DNA of 64,000 nt from Streptomyces malaysiense (GTDB taxonomy: Bacteria > Actinomycetota > Actinomycetes > Streptomycetales > Streptomycetaceae). Both the position numbers and the translations under genes were made by a program. The stretch lies in contig NZ_LBDA02000006.1 in assembly GCF_000980885.2 (NCBI RefSeq), positions 1 through 64,000 of the forward strand. The letters run 5' to 3'. Below the pieces are notes generated by a model, which ran no database searches, was not told where the DNA came from, and saw nothing but the letters and a program-made list of their open reading frames with translations. Numbering within the stretch: the stretch's first letter is position 1; the number at the start of each line of letters is the position of its first letter. Shown here piece after piece: positions 25,879-35,209 of this stretch.

Positions 25879-26646
25879 ATGACCGTCACTCTTGATGTCG
25901 CCGAAGGCGTCGGCACGCTGCGTCTCGACCGCCCCCCGATGAACGCGCTGGACGTCGCCACCCAGGACCGGCTGAGGGAACTCGCCGAGGAGGCCACGCG
26001 CCGCGACGACGTGCGCGCCGTGGTGATCTACGGCGGGGAGCGGGTGTTCGCGGCGGGCGCGGACATCAAGGAGATGCAGAACATGGACCACACCGCGATG
26101 GTCCTGCGCTCCCGCGGCCTCCAGGACGCCTTCACCGCCGTGGCCCGGATCCCCAAGCCGGTCGTCGCCGCCATCACCGGCTACGCCCTCGGCGGCGGCT
26201 GCGAACTCGCCCTGTGCGCCGACTACCGCATCGCGGCCGAGGGCGCCAAGCTCGGCCAGCCCGAGATCCTGCTCGGCCTGATCCCGGGCGCCGGCGGCAC
26301 CCAGCGCCTGCCGCGTCTGGTCGGCCCCTCCAAGGCCAAGGACCTCATCTTCACCGGCCGCATGGTCAAGGCCGACGAGGCCCTGGCGATCGGCCTGGTG
26401 GACCGGGTCGTCCCGGCCGCCGAGGTCTACGAGCAGGCGCACGCCTGGGCCGCCCGGCTCGCCCAGGGGCCGGCCGTCGCGTTGCGGGCGGCCAAGGAGG
26501 CCGTCGACGTCGGCCTGGAGACGGACATCGACACCGGCCTCGCGGTCGAACGCAACTGGTTCGCGGGCCTGTTCGCCACCGAGGACCGCGAGCGCGGTAT
26601 GCGCAGCTTCGTGGAGGAGGGGCCCGGTAAGGCCAAGTTCCTCTAG
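25879..26646 (+). CDS. Enoyl-CoA hydratase/isomerase family protein
   Basis: A 255-residue crotonase-fold enzyme. The oxyanion-hole segments are present: VFAAGADIKEMQNM and ALGGGCELALCADYRIA, with the catalytic Glu positions in GQPEILLGLIPGAGGTQRLPR. This fits hydration of 2-enoyl-CoA in fatty acid beta-oxidation; the CoA substrate is not evident from sequence. There is little ribosome-site signal before the ATG, and TTAACCTGAGCC lies directly upstream, so a short-leader or leaderless transcript is possible. It stands alone between two terminator-bounded units. Confidence 0.92.
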   Translation: MTVTLDVAEGVGTLRLDRPPMNALDVATQDRLRELAEEATRRDDVRAVVIYGGERVFAAGADIKEMQNMDHTAMVLRSRGLQDAFTAVARIPKPVVAAITGYALGGGCELALCADYRIAAEGAKLGQPEILLGLIPGAGGTQRLPRLVGPSKAKDLIFTGRMVKADEALAIGLVDRVVPAAEVYEQAHAWAARLAQGPAVALRAAKEAVDVGLETDIDTGLAVERNWFAGLFATEDRERGMRSFVEEGPGKAKFL

Positions 26647-26971
26647 ACGACTGCGGGTTGGCGGAGGAATTCCCGGAGTTCCTTTAAAGCGCAACTGAAC
26701 TCCCGTGAATCGACCAGCAGTTGATGGGTCATCTCGCGGGGATCCCTCGATGGGACGGATTATGGGAGCCTTAAAGCACCCTTAAGTCTTTCTGGTCGAG
26801 GGAGCCCCGCGATTGCCCGCGAGCGAGGCGTCCTCGCAGCTCAGTCGGGGTGTACTGGCCAGTGACATGCCTTCGGCATATGCCAGACGTGCGGTGCACG
26901 GCGGGGGCGCACGGGGGGCGTATTCCTCCGGAACGGCCCCCAGGACCGCTTGCGACGGCCATCATGGGGGC
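26647..26971. promoter_or_regulatory. Intergenic region upstream of HATPase regulator
   Basis: A 325-bp gap with AT-richer segments around 26668-26690 (GGAATTCCCGGAGTTCC, TTTAAAG) and 26755-26800 (TTATGGGAGCC, two TTAA steps). The reading frame of the HATPase gene is open from 26813, but the 53 residues before 26972 lack family similarity. It presumably holds the promoter of that gene. I see no RNA gene here. Confidence 0.35.
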
Positions 26972-27475
26972 ATGGCGGGGCTGGAGGGCATCGAACAGCC
27001 GCGGGGACACAGCCGCGCTTCCGCGGCACGCTGGTCGCCCACGGTCGAGGACGAACAGGCGCTCAAGGCGCTCGAACTGTTCGGCAATCCGACGGAGCGC
27101 GAGGTGCAGCTGCCGTCCCGCCCGGAATCCGCCGCCACCGCCCGCCGTCTCGCCCAGGTCGTGGTCCTGCGCACCTGGCGGCTCACCCCCAAGCTGACCG
27201 AGGACACGGTCCTGCTCGTCTCCGAACTGGTCGGCAACGCGGTACGGCACACCGGCGCCCGTGTCTTCGGCCTGCGCATGCGCTGCCGTCCGGGCTGGAT
27301 GCGCGTCGAGGTGCGCGATCCCTCCCGGGGGCTGCCCTGCCTGATGCCGGTCCAGGAGCTGGACGTCAGCGGCCGGGGCCTGTTCCTGGTCGACAAGCTG
27401 TCCGACCGCTGGGGGGTCGATCTGCTGCCGCGCGGCAAGACGACCTGGTTCGAGATGCGGGTGAACGAGCGGTAG
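26972..27475 (+). CDS. HATPase_c anti-sigma-type regulatory protein (RsbW-like)
   Basis: A 167-residue GHKL ATPase domain of the serine-kinase/anti-sigma type common in Streptomyces. The N-box is VLLVSELVGNAVRHTGARV, the G1-like part is RVEVRDPSRGLPCL and the G2 part ELDVSGRGLFLVDKLSDRWG. The Asp in VRDPS is the usual position for ATP contact. No membrane or receiver domain. I chose MAGLEGIEQP at 26972, preceded by GGGGG, because similarity to related proteins begins there. It probably binds a sigma factor or anti-sigma antagonist encoded elsewhere; no partner gene is adjacent. Confidence 0.85.
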   Translation: MAGLEGIEQPRGHSRASAARWSPTVEDEQALKALELFGNPTEREVQLPSRPESAATARRLAQVVVLRTWRLTPKLTEDTVLLVSELVGNAVRHTGARVFGLRMRCRPGWMRVEVRDPSRGLPCLMPVQELDVSGRGLFLVDKLSDRWGVDLLPRGKTTWFEMRVNER

Positions 27476-27544
27476 GGGCGTTCGCGGCACGCCTCCTGAC
27501 ACCAAGTAGGACAAAGCGCGCTTTTCTTACCTTTCCTCTCTTAA

Positions 27545-28372
27545 ATGGCGTGGGTGACCACCACCAACCGCCGTGACGCGCTGCGCGCGGGCGCCGGACT
27601 CGTCGCGGGCGGCGCGCTCGCCGCCGGATGCGGCACGGGCCGGACGGCCGACGCCGCCGCCAGGTCCGCCACCGCGCGGTCCGCCCCCGTGCGGTCCCCC
27701 GCCACCGCCGGGACCGCCGCGAAATCCGCACCCGCCGACCGTCCGGCCCCCGCCCCCCGCGCCTTCCCCGGCCTGCCCGCGCAGATCACCCACGGCCCGC
27801 GCACCCGCCCCCGGGTCGCGCTCACCTTCCACGGCCAGGGCGACCCGGGCATCGCCCACACCCTGCTCAGCACCGCCGAGCGGTACGGCGCCCACCTCAC
27901 CGTGCTCGCCGTCGGCACCTGGCTGGACGAGCACCCCGACATCGCCCGCCGCATCCTCGACGGCGGCCACGACCTCGGCAACCACACCCAGCGGCACATC
28001 TCCGTCAACGACCTCGCCGAGGCCGAGGCCCGCAAGGAGATCACCGACTGCGCCGACCGGCTCAGACGGCTCACCGGTTCCATCGGCACCTGGTTCCGTC
28101 CCTCCCGCGCGCCCACCGCCTCCGCGCTCGTCGCCGCCCTGGCCCGCCGGACGGGCTACCCGCACGTGCTGTCGTACGACGTGGACTCGCTCGACTACAC
28201 CCGCCCCGGCGCCGCCGCCGTCACCCGCAAGGTCCTCTCGGAGGTGCGGGAGGGCTCGGTGGTGAGTTTGCATTTCGGTTACGAGGACACCGTCGCCGCC
28301 CTGCCCGACGTCCTCACGGAATTCGACCGCCGCAAACTGAGTGCCGTCACCACCACGGAGCTGCTGAGCTGA
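27545..28372 (+). CDS. Polysaccharide-deacetylase (NodB)-family lipoprotein with altered motif 1
   Basis: A 275-residue exported protein. The N-terminus TNRRDALRAGAGLVAGG has a twin-Arg signal and lipobox ALAAGC, suggesting Tat export and lipid anchoring. The CE4/NodB domain covers residues ~85-270. Motif 2 is intact (GNHTQRH). Motif 1, normally TFDDG, reads VALTFHGQGD, so the catalytic/metal Asp pair is replaced by His-Gly. Motif 3 is FRPSRAPT, without the usual Gly. It may therefore be an inactive or altered carbohydrate-binding member rather than a deacetylase. It overlaps the next gene by one base and probably acts together with it at the cell surface. Confidence 0.88.
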   Translation: MAWVTTTNRRDALRAGAGLVAGGALAAGCGTGRTADAAARSATARSAPVRSPATAGTAAKSAPADRPAPAPRAFPGLPAQITHGPRTRPRVALTFHGQGDPGIAHTLLSTAERYGAHLTVLAVGTWLDEHPDIARRILDGGHDLGNHTQRHISVNDLAEAEARKEITDCADRLRRLTGSIGTWFRPSRAPTASALVAALARRTGYPHVLSYDVDSLDYTRPGAAAVTRKVLSEVREGSVVSLHFGYEDTVAALPDVLTEFDRRKLSAVTTTELLS

Positions 28373-29559
28373 TGCGAACCACGAAAGCCGCCCGCCGGCT
28401 GGCCGCCGTCGCCGCCCTCACCGCCCTGGCCCTGGTGTCCGCCTGCAGCGGCCAGGGCGCGCACCGCGCGAACGAGGCCGTCGGCAGCAGTCCGCCGGCC
28501 CAGCCGCAGGTGGACCAGGCGCGGGTGAACGTACTGCCCGGCATGCCCCCGGTCGAGGACCCGGCGGACATCTACGCGGCGGACCGGCCGGGCATGCTCT
28601 CCCCGGTGGTCAAGGACTTCCCCTCCCGGGTGTACGTCCCCAACACCAACTCCGACACCGTCACCGTCATCGACCCCGGGACCTACAAGGTCATCGACAC
28701 CATCCCGGTCGGCCGCCAGCCCCAGCACGTGGTGCCCTCCTGGGACCTGAAGACCCTGTGGGTCAACAACGACCTCGGCAACAGCCTGACCCCCATCGAC
28801 CCGCGCACCGGCAAGGCGGGCAAGCCGGTCGCCGTGCACGACCCGTACAACCTGTACTTCACACCCGACGGCAAGTACGCGATCGTCATGGCCTCCATGG
28901 ACCGCCAGCTGGTCTTCCGCGACGCCCACACCATGAAGACCGTCAAGGCGGTGCCGGTCAGCTGTTACGGCGTCAACCACGCGGACTTCTCCCGCGACGG
29001 CCGCTACTTCATCGTCTCCTGCGAGTTCAGCGGCGAGATCCTCAAGGTCGACACCGCGAGGATGAAGGTGGTCGGCCAGCAGAAACTGTCCGTGCACGGC
29101 TCCATGCCGCAGGACGTCAAGGTCTCCCCGGACGGCAAGCGGTTCTACATCGCCGACATGAAGGCCGGCGGTGTGTGGATCCTGGACGGCGACAAGTTCA
29201 CCAAGCCGTCTCTCCTCTACACCGGCAAGGGCGCGCACGGCCTCTACGTGAGCCGCGACTCCCGTGAGATGTACATCTCCAACCGCGGCGAGGGCACCAT
29301 CTCCGTCTTCGACTTCGCCCGGAACAAGCTGACCAAGAAGTGGGAACTGCCCGGCGGCGGCAGCCCGGACATGGGCGGCGTCTCCGCCGACGGCAAGGTC
29401 CTGTGGCTGTCCGGCCGCTACAACGCCGAGGTGTACGCCATCGACACCCGCACCGGCAAGGAGCTGGCCCGCATCCCGGTCGGCAGCGGCCCGCACGGTC
29501 TCGCGGTCTACCCCCAGCCGGGCCGCTACTCACTGGGGCACACGGGCGTCTTCCGCTGA
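28372..29559 (+). CDS. YVTN/NHL-type beta-propeller lipoprotein
   Basis: A 395-residue surface protein. Signal RRLAAVAALTALALVSAC has a lipobox ending in Cys. Residues ~75-390 form a run of about seven blade repeats of the type VYVPNTNSDTVTVIDPGT, RFYIADMKAGGVWILDG and GRYNAEVYAIDTRTGKEL, typical of YVTN beta-propellers (cytochrome-D1-like). No catalytic residues are evident. Its ATG overlaps the stop of the NodB-like lipoprotein gene (TGATG), so both are translated together. Likely role: an extracytoplasmic binding scaffold; the ligand is unknown. Confidence 0.88.
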   Translation: MRTTKAARRLAAVAALTALALVSACSGQGAHRANEAVGSSPPAQPQVDQARVNVLPGMPPVEDPADIYAADRPGMLSPVVKDFPSRVYVPNTNSDTVTVIDPGTYKVIDTIPVGRQPQHVVPSWDLKTLWVNNDLGNSLTPIDPRTGKAGKPVAVHDPYNLYFTPDGKYAIVMASMDRQLVFRDAHTMKTVKAVPVSCYGVNHADFSRDGRYFIVSCEFSGEILKVDTARMKVVGQQKLSVHGSMPQDVKVSPDGKRFYIADMKAGGVWILDGDKFTKPSLLYTGKGAHGLYVSRDSREMYISNRGEGTISVFDFARNKLTKKWELPGGGSPDMGGVSADGKVLWLSGRYNAEVYAIDTRTGKELARIPVGSGPHGLAVYPQPGRYSLGHTGVFR

Positions 29560-30162
29560 GCCGGGGAGCCGGAGCAGCAGCTCCGCGCCGACGGCACCGT
29601 AACCGGCCGCCTGGAACGCCCGCAGACTACGGGCGTTCCCCGGCGCCACCTGCGCCCACAACGGTTCGCCGGCCAGCTGCCGGGCCGCGGCCGCCAGCCG
29701 CCGGCCCAGGCCCTTCTCCCCGGCCCCCTCGTCCACCTCCACGGAGACCTCCAGCCGCCCGGCCGTCCCGCGCCCCGTCACCAGCACCCCGCCGTCCGCC
29801 TGCCAGGCCCGCACGTCGTCGCGGCGCTCGCGCGCGTACCGGATCCGGGGATGACCGGCGTCCCGGATCTCCGTCAGCGCGAGCGGGGGGACGCCGGGGA
29901 GCGGGGCGGCCACCAGCACCGCGTCCACCGTCTCCGCCCGCCGCCCGGTGCGCTCCAGCAGCGCGGCCAGGAAGCGCGGGTGCAGGGCGGCCGCCAGCGG
30001 ATCGCAGTCCAGGCCGCGCAGCGTCCCGTACACCCATGCCGGGTCCTCGTCCGTGACGACGACGGAGTGCGCGGTGAACGCCAATACGCCCGCGTGCCGG
30101 GGTCCGGGCTGCGGCAGGACCACCGTACGGCCGTCCGCGGGCGGGAACACGCCCCGGGCCAC
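29530..30162 (-). CDS. GNAT-family N-acetyltransferase (5' end uncertain)
   Basis: About 210 residues with GNAT elements in the C-terminal half: LEVSVEVDEGAGEKGLGRRL (acetyl-CoA loop) and VAPGNARSLRAFQAAGY. Earlier residues (VVVTDEDPAWVYGTLRG) resemble related Streptomyces proteins. The GTG at 30162 is the first accepted start, but homology-like residues K-E-G-W-R-L-R-T-V-R-E-I-L-D-G lie directly upstream in frame, with no ATG, GTG or TTG before a TGA at about 30214. Either a rare start codon is used or the 5' end is damaged. The 3' end overlaps the propeller gene's end by 30 bases tail to tail. The substrate is unknown. Confidence 0.72.
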   Translation of the reverse strand: MARGVFPPADGRTVVLPQPGPRHAGVLAFTAHSVVVTDEDPAWVYGTLRGLDCDPLAAALHPRFLAALLERTGRRAETVDAVLVAAPLPGVPPLALTEIRDAGHPRIRYARERRDDVRAWQADGGVLVTGRGTAGRLEVSVEVDEGAGEKGLGRRLAAAARQLAGEPLWAQVAPGNARSLRAFQAAGYGAVGAELLLRLPGSAEDARVPQ

Positions 30163-30232
30163 ACCGTCGAGGATCTCCCGTACGGTCCGCAGACGCCATC
30201 CCTCCTTCGGTCAGGGGGCACCCCTGTGCGCG

Positions 30233-30755
30233 TCAGCCGGCCGCCCACTGCTTGACGCCGCCTCGGAGGAGAAGTCTGCCAGGTCCTTGTCGAGGGGCCG
30301 GCTCGCGTATTGGTGGAAACGCCACTCGGCCTTGATGCGGAGTCTGCCCGCGGTGACGTAGTCGGCGATCCAGAGATCGTCGCCCGCACAGGAGGTGCGG
30401 TCGATGTTGAGCCAGAAGTCTCTGTTGGTCTAGAGCACGACCCTGTTGTGCGGCCGCAGTTGTTTCAGTCTGCGGATGAAACCGTCCTTTTCCGCGTTGC
30501 CGGCGTGCGTGCCGTCTCCCGTGCTCTCCCGGTCGACGGCCAGGATGTCGCCGGCGCGTTCCCGGGCCGTGCCGGAGGAAGTGGTCGGCCTGCGCGGTGA
30601 GATCGCCCGGACACAGGAAGTGGTAGAAACCCACGACCAGTCCGGCGTCACGGCCGGTCCTGGTCCGCGCGGTGAGGCGGGGGTTCACGTACGAACGACC
30701 CTCGGTCGCCTTGATGAAAACGAAGGAGAGCCCGTCCGTGTCATATGACGTGGAC
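30233..30755 (-). pseudogene. Broken GH25 lysozyme gene
   Basis: Pieces of a single-domain GH25 muramidase lie in order in three frames. First SYDTDGLSFVFIKATEG and VVGFYHFLCPGDL (near 30748-30600); then, after a frameshift around 30580, GDILAVDRESTGDGTH; then an in-frame TAG at 30432-30434 where GH25 relatives have Tyr (RVVL-stop-TNRDFWLN); then RTSCAGDDLWIADYVTAGR and WRFHQYASRPLDKDLADF. A further shift near the end restores an ending in KQWAAG. The start codon region is also lost. A shotgun error could explain one change, but not several. Confidence 0.82.
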
Positions 30756-30825
30756 CCGCGCCGGACGGCCGGCCGGGCCGGTCCGCGGCAGCCATGATCT
30801 TTTCCGCGGACCGACCAGGTGGATG

Positions 30826-32193
30826 TCAGCACTCGATGATGTTCACCGCCAGCCCGCCCCGCGCCGTCTCCTTGTACTTCACGGACATGTCCGCGCCGGT
30901 CTCCTTCATGGTCTTGATGACCTTGTCGAGGGAGACCATGTGCGAACCGTCCCCGCGCATCGACATCCTGGCCGCCGTGACCGCCTTCACCGCGGCCATG
31001 CCGTTGCGTTCGATGCACGGGATCTGGACGAGGCCGCCGACCGGGTCGCAGGTCAGGCCCAGGTTGTGCTCCATGCCGATCTCGGCGGCGTTCTCGACCT
31101 GTTCGGGGGTGCCGCCCAGGACCTCGGCGAGCGCCCCCGCCGCCATGGAGCACGCGGAACCGACCTCGCCCTGGCAGCCGACCTCGGCGCCGGAGATGGA
31201 GGCGTTCTCCTTGAAGAGCATGCCGATCGCGCCCGCGGCCAGCAGGAAGCGGACCACGCCGTCCTCGTCCGCGCCCGGCACGAAGTTGATGTAGTAGTGC
31301 AGCACCGCGGGGATGATGCCGGCCGCGCCGTTCGTCGGGGCGGTCACCACCCGGCCGCCGGCCGCGTTCTCCTCGTTCACCGCCATCGCGTAGAGCGTGA
31401 TCCACTCCATCGCCCGCGCCAGCGGCTCGCCCTCGGCGCGCAGCTGGCGCGCGGAGACGGCCGCCCGGCGGCGGACCTTGAGCCCGCCCGGCAGGATGCC
31501 CTCACGGGTCAGGCCGCGCTGCACGCACGCCCGCATCACCCGCCAGATCTCCAGCAGGCCCTCGCGGATCTCCTCCTCGGTGCGCCAGGCCCGCTCGTTC
31601 TCCAGCATCAGGGAGGAGATCGAGAGGCCGGTCTCCTTCGTCAGGCGCAGCAGCTCGTCGCCCGTGCGGAAGGGGTACTTCAGGACCGTGTCGTCCAGCA
31701 CGATCCGGTCCGCGCCGACCGCGTCCTCGTCCACGACGAAGCCGCCGCCGACGGAGTAGTACGTCTTGCCGAGCAGCTCCGCGCCCGAGGCGTCGTACGC
31801 CCGTATCGTCATGCCGTTGGCGTGGTACGGCAGAGCCTTGCGGCGGTGCAGGACCAGGTCGTCGTCGAAGGAGAAGGCGATCTCGTGCTCGCCGAGGAGC
31901 GCGAGCCGCCCCGAGTTCCTGATCGACTCCACCCGGTCGTCGGCGGACTCCACGTCGACCGTGCGCGGGGAGGCGCCCTCCAGGCCGAGCAGCACCGCCT
32001 TGGGGGTGCCGTGGCCGTGTCCGGTCGCGCCGAGCGAGCCGTACAGCTCGCAGCGCAGGGAGGCGACCGGGGCCAGCAGATCCTCGTTGCGCAGCCGGTG
32101 CGCGAACATGCGCGCCGCGCGCATGGGACCGACCGTGTGGGAGCTGGACGGGCCTATGCCGATCGAGAACAGGTCGAAGACCGAGATGGCCAC
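30826..32193 (-). CDS. sdaA: L-serine ammonia-lyase (iron-sulfur, single chain)
   Basis: A 455-residue enzyme converting L-serine to pyruvate and ammonia. The N-terminal SDH beta domain has [18 protein letters not shown] (residues ~5-25). The alpha domain has the iron-sulfur cysteines in [17 protein letters not shown] and [17 protein letters not shown]. The GTG at 32193 is preceded by AAGGAGT. It is the last gene of the gcvT-gcvH-glyA-sdaA unit, so serine made by GlyA from glycine would feed straight to pyruvate. Expression is expected to rise with glycine through the riboswitch upstream of gcvT if readthrough reaches here. Confidence 0.95.
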   Translation of the reverse strand: MAISVFDLFSIGIGPSSSHTVGPMRAARMFAHRLRNEDLLAPVASLRCELYGSLGATGHGHGTPKAVLLGLEGASPRTVDVESADDRVESIRNSGRLALLGEHEIAFSFDDDLVLHRRKALPYHANGMTIRAYDASGAELLGKTYYSVGGGFVVDEDAVGADRIVLDDTVLKYPFRTGDELLRLTKETGLSISSLMLENERAWRTEEEIREGLLEIWRVMRACVQRGLTREGILPGGLKVRRRAAVSARQLRAEGEPLARAMEWITLYAMAVNEENAAGGRVVTAPTNGAAGIIPAVLHYYINFVPGADEDGVVRFLLAAGAIGMLFKENASISGAEVGCQGEVGSACSMAAGALAEVLGGTPEQVENAAEIGMEHNLGLTCDPVGGLVQIPCIERNGMAAVKAVTAARMSMRGDGSHMVSLDKVIKTMKETGADMSVKYKETARGGLAVNIIEC

Positions 32194-32249
32194 GGTCACT
32201 CCTTGGGGCAGTGGTGGGGCACTCTCCGTCGAGTGCCCCACCCGGGGAC

Positions 32250-33515
32250 TTACTTGTTCAGAGCCGGGTACAGCGGGTGCTTGTCGGCCAGGGCCGTCAC
32301 CCGGGCCTTGAGGGACTCCGCGTCGTACGACGGCTTCAGTGCCTCGGCGATCACGTCCGCGACCTCGGCGAAGTCCTCGGCCGTGAAGCCGCGGGTCGCG
32401 AGCGCGGGCGTGCCGATCCGCAGGCCCGAGGTGACCATCGGGGGACGCGGGTCGTTCGGGACCGCGTTGCGGTTGACCGTGATGCCGACCTCGTGCAGCC
32501 GGTCCTCGGCCTGCTGCCCGTCCAGCTCGGAGGCGCGCAGGTCGACCAGGATCAGGTGCACGTCCGTGCCGCCGGACAGCACGTTCACCCCGGCCTCACG
32601 GGCGTCCGCGGCCGTCAGGCGCTCGGCGAGGATGCGGGCACCCTCCACCGTACGGCGCTGGCGCTCCTTGAAGTCCTCGGAGGCCGCGACCTTGAAGGAG
32701 ACCGCCTTCGCCGCGATCACCTGCTCCAGGGGACCGCCCTGGAAGCCCGGGAAGACGGACGAGTTGAGCTTCTTCGCGAATTCCTTCTTCGCCAGGATGA
32801 TGCCGCCGCGCGGGCCGCCCAGGGTCTTGTGCGTCGTGGAGGTGACCACGTCCGCGTGCTCGACCGGGTTCGGGTGCAGACCGGCGGCGACCAGGCCCGC
32901 GAAGTGCGCCATGTCGACCCACAGGTACGCCTCGACCTCGTCGGCGATCCGGCGGAACTCGGCGAAGTCCAGCCGGCGCGGGTACGCCGACCAGCCCGCG
33001 ATGATCACCTTGGGGCGGTGCTCCTTGGCGAGCCGCTCGACCTCGGCCATGTCGACCAGGCCCGTCTCCTCGTCCACGTGGTACGCGACCACGTCGAACT
33101 GCTTGCCGGAGAAGTTCAGCCGCATGCCGTGGGTCAGGTGGCCGCCGTGCGCCAGGTCCAGGCCGAGGATGGTGTCCCCGGGCTGGGCCAGCGCGAACAG
33201 GGCCGCCTGGTTGGCGGAGGCGCCGGAGTGGGGCTGCACGTTGGCGTACTCGGCGCCGAACAGCTCCTTGATCCGGTCGATGGCGATCTGCTCGGCCACG
33301 TCGACGTGCTCGCAGCCGCCGTAGTAGCGGCGGCCCGGGTAGCCCTCGGCGTACTTGTTGGTGAGGACCGAGCCCTGGGCCTCCATCACCGCGAGCGGCG
33401 CGAAGTTCTCGGACGCGATCATCTCGAGCGTGGACTGCTGGCGGAGCAGCTCGGCGTCGACCGCGGCGGCGATCTCCGGGTCCAGCTCGTGCAGGGGCGT
33501 GTTCAGGACAGTCAT
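32250..33515 (-). CDS. glyA: Serine hydroxymethyltransferase
   Basis: A 421-residue PLP enzyme interconverting glycine plus methylene-THF with serine and THF. The PLP-lysine motif [16 protein letters not shown] and the folate segment [13 protein letters not shown] are present, and the length is normal for bacterial GlyA. It lies 14 bases from gcvH and 56 from sdaA, so it is in the same unit. In this context it takes the one-carbon unit from glycine cleavage to build serine. A second glyA probably exists elsewhere in the chromosome, as is usual in Streptomyces; that is not visible here. Confidence 0.97.
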   Translation of the reverse strand: MTVLNTPLHELDPEIAAAVDAELLRQQSTLEMIASENFAPLAVMEAQGSVLTNKYAEGYPGRRYYGGCEHVDVAEQIAIDRIKELFGAEYANVQPHSGASANQAALFALAQPGDTILGLDLAHGGHLTHGMRLNFSGKQFDVVAYHVDEETGLVDMAEVERLAKEHRPKVIIAGWSAYPRRLDFAEFRRIADEVEAYLWVDMAHFAGLVAAGLHPNPVEHADVVTSTTHKTLGGPRGGIILAKKEFAKKLNSSVFPGFQGGPLEQVIAAKAVSFKVAASEDFKERQRRTVEGARILAERLTAADAREAGVNVLSGGTDVHLILVDLRASELDGQQAEDRLHEVGITVNRNAVPNDPRPPMVTSGLRIGTPALATRGFTAEDFAEVADVIAEALKPSYDAESLKARVTALADKHPLYPALNK

Positions 33516-33529
33516 ACGGTCACGACTCC

Positions 33530-33907
33530 TCAGCCTGCGATGTGGGCGTCGTACTCGGCGGCGGAGAGCAGGTCGGCCGGCTCGCCCGCGAGGCGGACCT
33601 TGAACAGCCAGCCGCCCTCGAAGGGCTCGGAGTTCACCAGCGACGGGTCGTCGACGACGTTCTCGTTGATCGCGGTGACCTCGCCGGTGACCGGGGAGTA
33701 CAGGTCGGAGACCGACTTGGTGGACTCCAGCTCACCGCAGGTCTCGCCCGCCTCGACGGTGGAGCCGACCTCGGGGAGCTGGGCGTAGACCACATCGCCG
33801 AGCGCGTTGGCCGCGAACTCGGTGATGCCGACCGTCGAGACGCCTTCGTCGGCGCCCGACAGCCACTCGTGCTCCTTGCTGTAGCGCAGCTGCTGGGGGT
33901 TGCTCAT
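33530..33907 (-). CDS. gcvH: Glycine cleavage system H protein
   Basis: A 125-residue lipoyl carrier of the glycine cleavage complex. The lipoylated Lys is in [19 protein letters not shown] (about residue 64). It shuttles the aminomethyl group between GcvP and GcvT. It sits between gcvT and glyA, with a 131-bp gap to gcvT that is longer than usual for the unit. gcvP is not in the window. Confidence 0.97.
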   Translation of the reverse strand: MSNPQQLRYSKEHEWLSGADEGVSTVGITEFAANALGDVVYAQLPEVGSTVEAGETCGELESTKSVSDLYSPVTGEVTAINENVVDDPSLVNSEPFEGGWLFKVRLAGEPADLLSAAEYDAHIAG

Positions 33908-34038
33908 GGCCTGAATTCTCCTGTACGCGCGGGAGTGGTGATGACGGGGGGAGGGCGCTGACCGCCGGTGGGCGGGCGAATGTGCGCGGGGTCACGTTTC
34001 CGCCCGTCGGGGGCGGGGGCGGCGACCGGGCTCGCTGT

Positions 34039-35157
34039 CTACTTCTGGCGCTTGTAGAACGGCAGCGCGACGACCTCGTAGGGCTCGTGCGTGCCGCGGA
34101 TGTCCACGCCGACGCCCTCGGTGCCGGGCGCGGCGTGCGCCGCGTCGACGTACGCCATGGCGATCGGCTTGCCCAGGGTGGGGGAGGGGGCGCCGGAGGT
34201 GACCTCGCCGATCACCGTGCCGTCCGCGACCACCGGGTACCCGGCGCGCGGGACCCTACGACCCTCGGCGATCAGGCCGACCAGGACGCGCGGGGGGTTC
34301 TGCTCCGCGCGGGCGGCGGCCTCGACGAGCGCGGCGCGCCCCACGAAGTCACCCTCCTTCTCGAACTTGACCACGCGGCCGAGCCCGGCGTCGAAGGGGG
34401 TCAGCGAGGTGTTCAGCTCGTGCCCGTACAGCGGCATGCCCGCCTCCAGGCGCAGCGTGTCGCGGCAGGACAGTCCGCAGGGCACCAGGCCGGCGCCCTC
34501 GCCGGCCTCGGTCAGCGCCTGCCACAGCTCGACAGCGTGCTCGGGCTTCACGAACAGCTCGAAGCCGTCCTCGCCGGTGTAGCCGGTGCGGGCGATCAGC
34601 GCGGGAACGCCGGCGACGGTGCCGGGCAGGCCCGCGTAGTACTTCAGACCGTCCAGGTCGGCGTCGGTGAGGGACTTCAGGATGCCGGGGGAGGCCGGGC
34701 CCTGGACGGCGAGCAGGGCGTAGGCGTCCCGGTCGTCGCGTACCTCGACGTCGAGGCCGCCGGAGCGCTCGTCCAGCGCGTCCAGGACCACCTGGGCGTT
34801 GGAGGCGTTGGCGACGACCATGTACTCGGTCTCGGCGAGGCGGTAGACGATCAGGTCGTCCAGGATGCCGCCGTCGGCCCGCACGATCATCGTGTAGCGG
34901 GCGCGGCCGACACCGACGGAGGCGATGTTGCCGACCAGGGCCATGTTCAGGAACTCGGCGGCCTCGGGGCCGGTGACGGTGATCTCGCCCATGTGGGAGA
35001 GGTCGAACAGGCCCGCCCTGGTCCGCACGGCCAGGTGCTCGTCACGCTCCGAGCCGTAGCGCAGGGGCATGTCCCAGCCCGCGAAGTCGGTCATCGTCGC
35101 ACCGAGCGAGCGGTGCACGGCGTCCAGCGCGGTGTGTCGGAGTTCGGTACTGCTCAT
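34039..35157 (-). CDS. gcvT: Glycine cleavage system T protein (aminomethyltransferase)
   Basis: A 372-residue folate-dependent enzyme that releases ammonia and methylene-THF from the H-protein aminomethyl group. Family segments visible: FAGWDMPLRYGSERDEH at the N-terminus, LFDLSHMGEITVTGPEA, and the folate-binding TGYTGEDGFELFVKPEH. The ATG at 35157 (MSSTELRHTALDAV) is chosen for family agreement; the open frame extends 18 codons upstream without homology. It is the first gene after the glycine riboswitch, and the cleavage-serine-pyruvate set follows. Confidence 0.97.
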   Translation of the reverse strand: MSSTELRHTALDAVHRSLGATMTDFAGWDMPLRYGSERDEHLAVRTRAGLFDLSHMGEITVTGPEAAEFLNMALVGNIASVGVGRARYTMIVRADGGILDDLIVYRLAETEYMVVANASNAQVVLDALDERSGGLDVEVRDDRDAYALLAVQGPASPGILKSLTDADLDGLKYYAGLPGTVAGVPALIARTGYTGEDGFELFVKPEHAVELWQALTEAGEGAGLVPCGLSCRDTLRLEAGMPLYGHELNTSLTPFDAGLGRVVKFEKEGDFVGRAALVEAAARAEQNPPRVLVGLIAEGRRVPRAGYPVVADGTVIGEVTSGAPSPTLGKPIAMAYVDAAHAAPGTEGVGVDIRGTHEPYEVVALPFYKRQK

Positions 35158-35209
35158 CGGTCGGTCGTCTCCCAGGGCAACAGGGATGGGGCGAGGAACG
35201 TTCCTCCCC

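Noticed and set aside
30745..33324. 859-codon plus-strand frame opposite sdaA and glyA
   Set aside because: Spans two confidently identified genes on the other strand and their intergenic gap; low-complexity translation.
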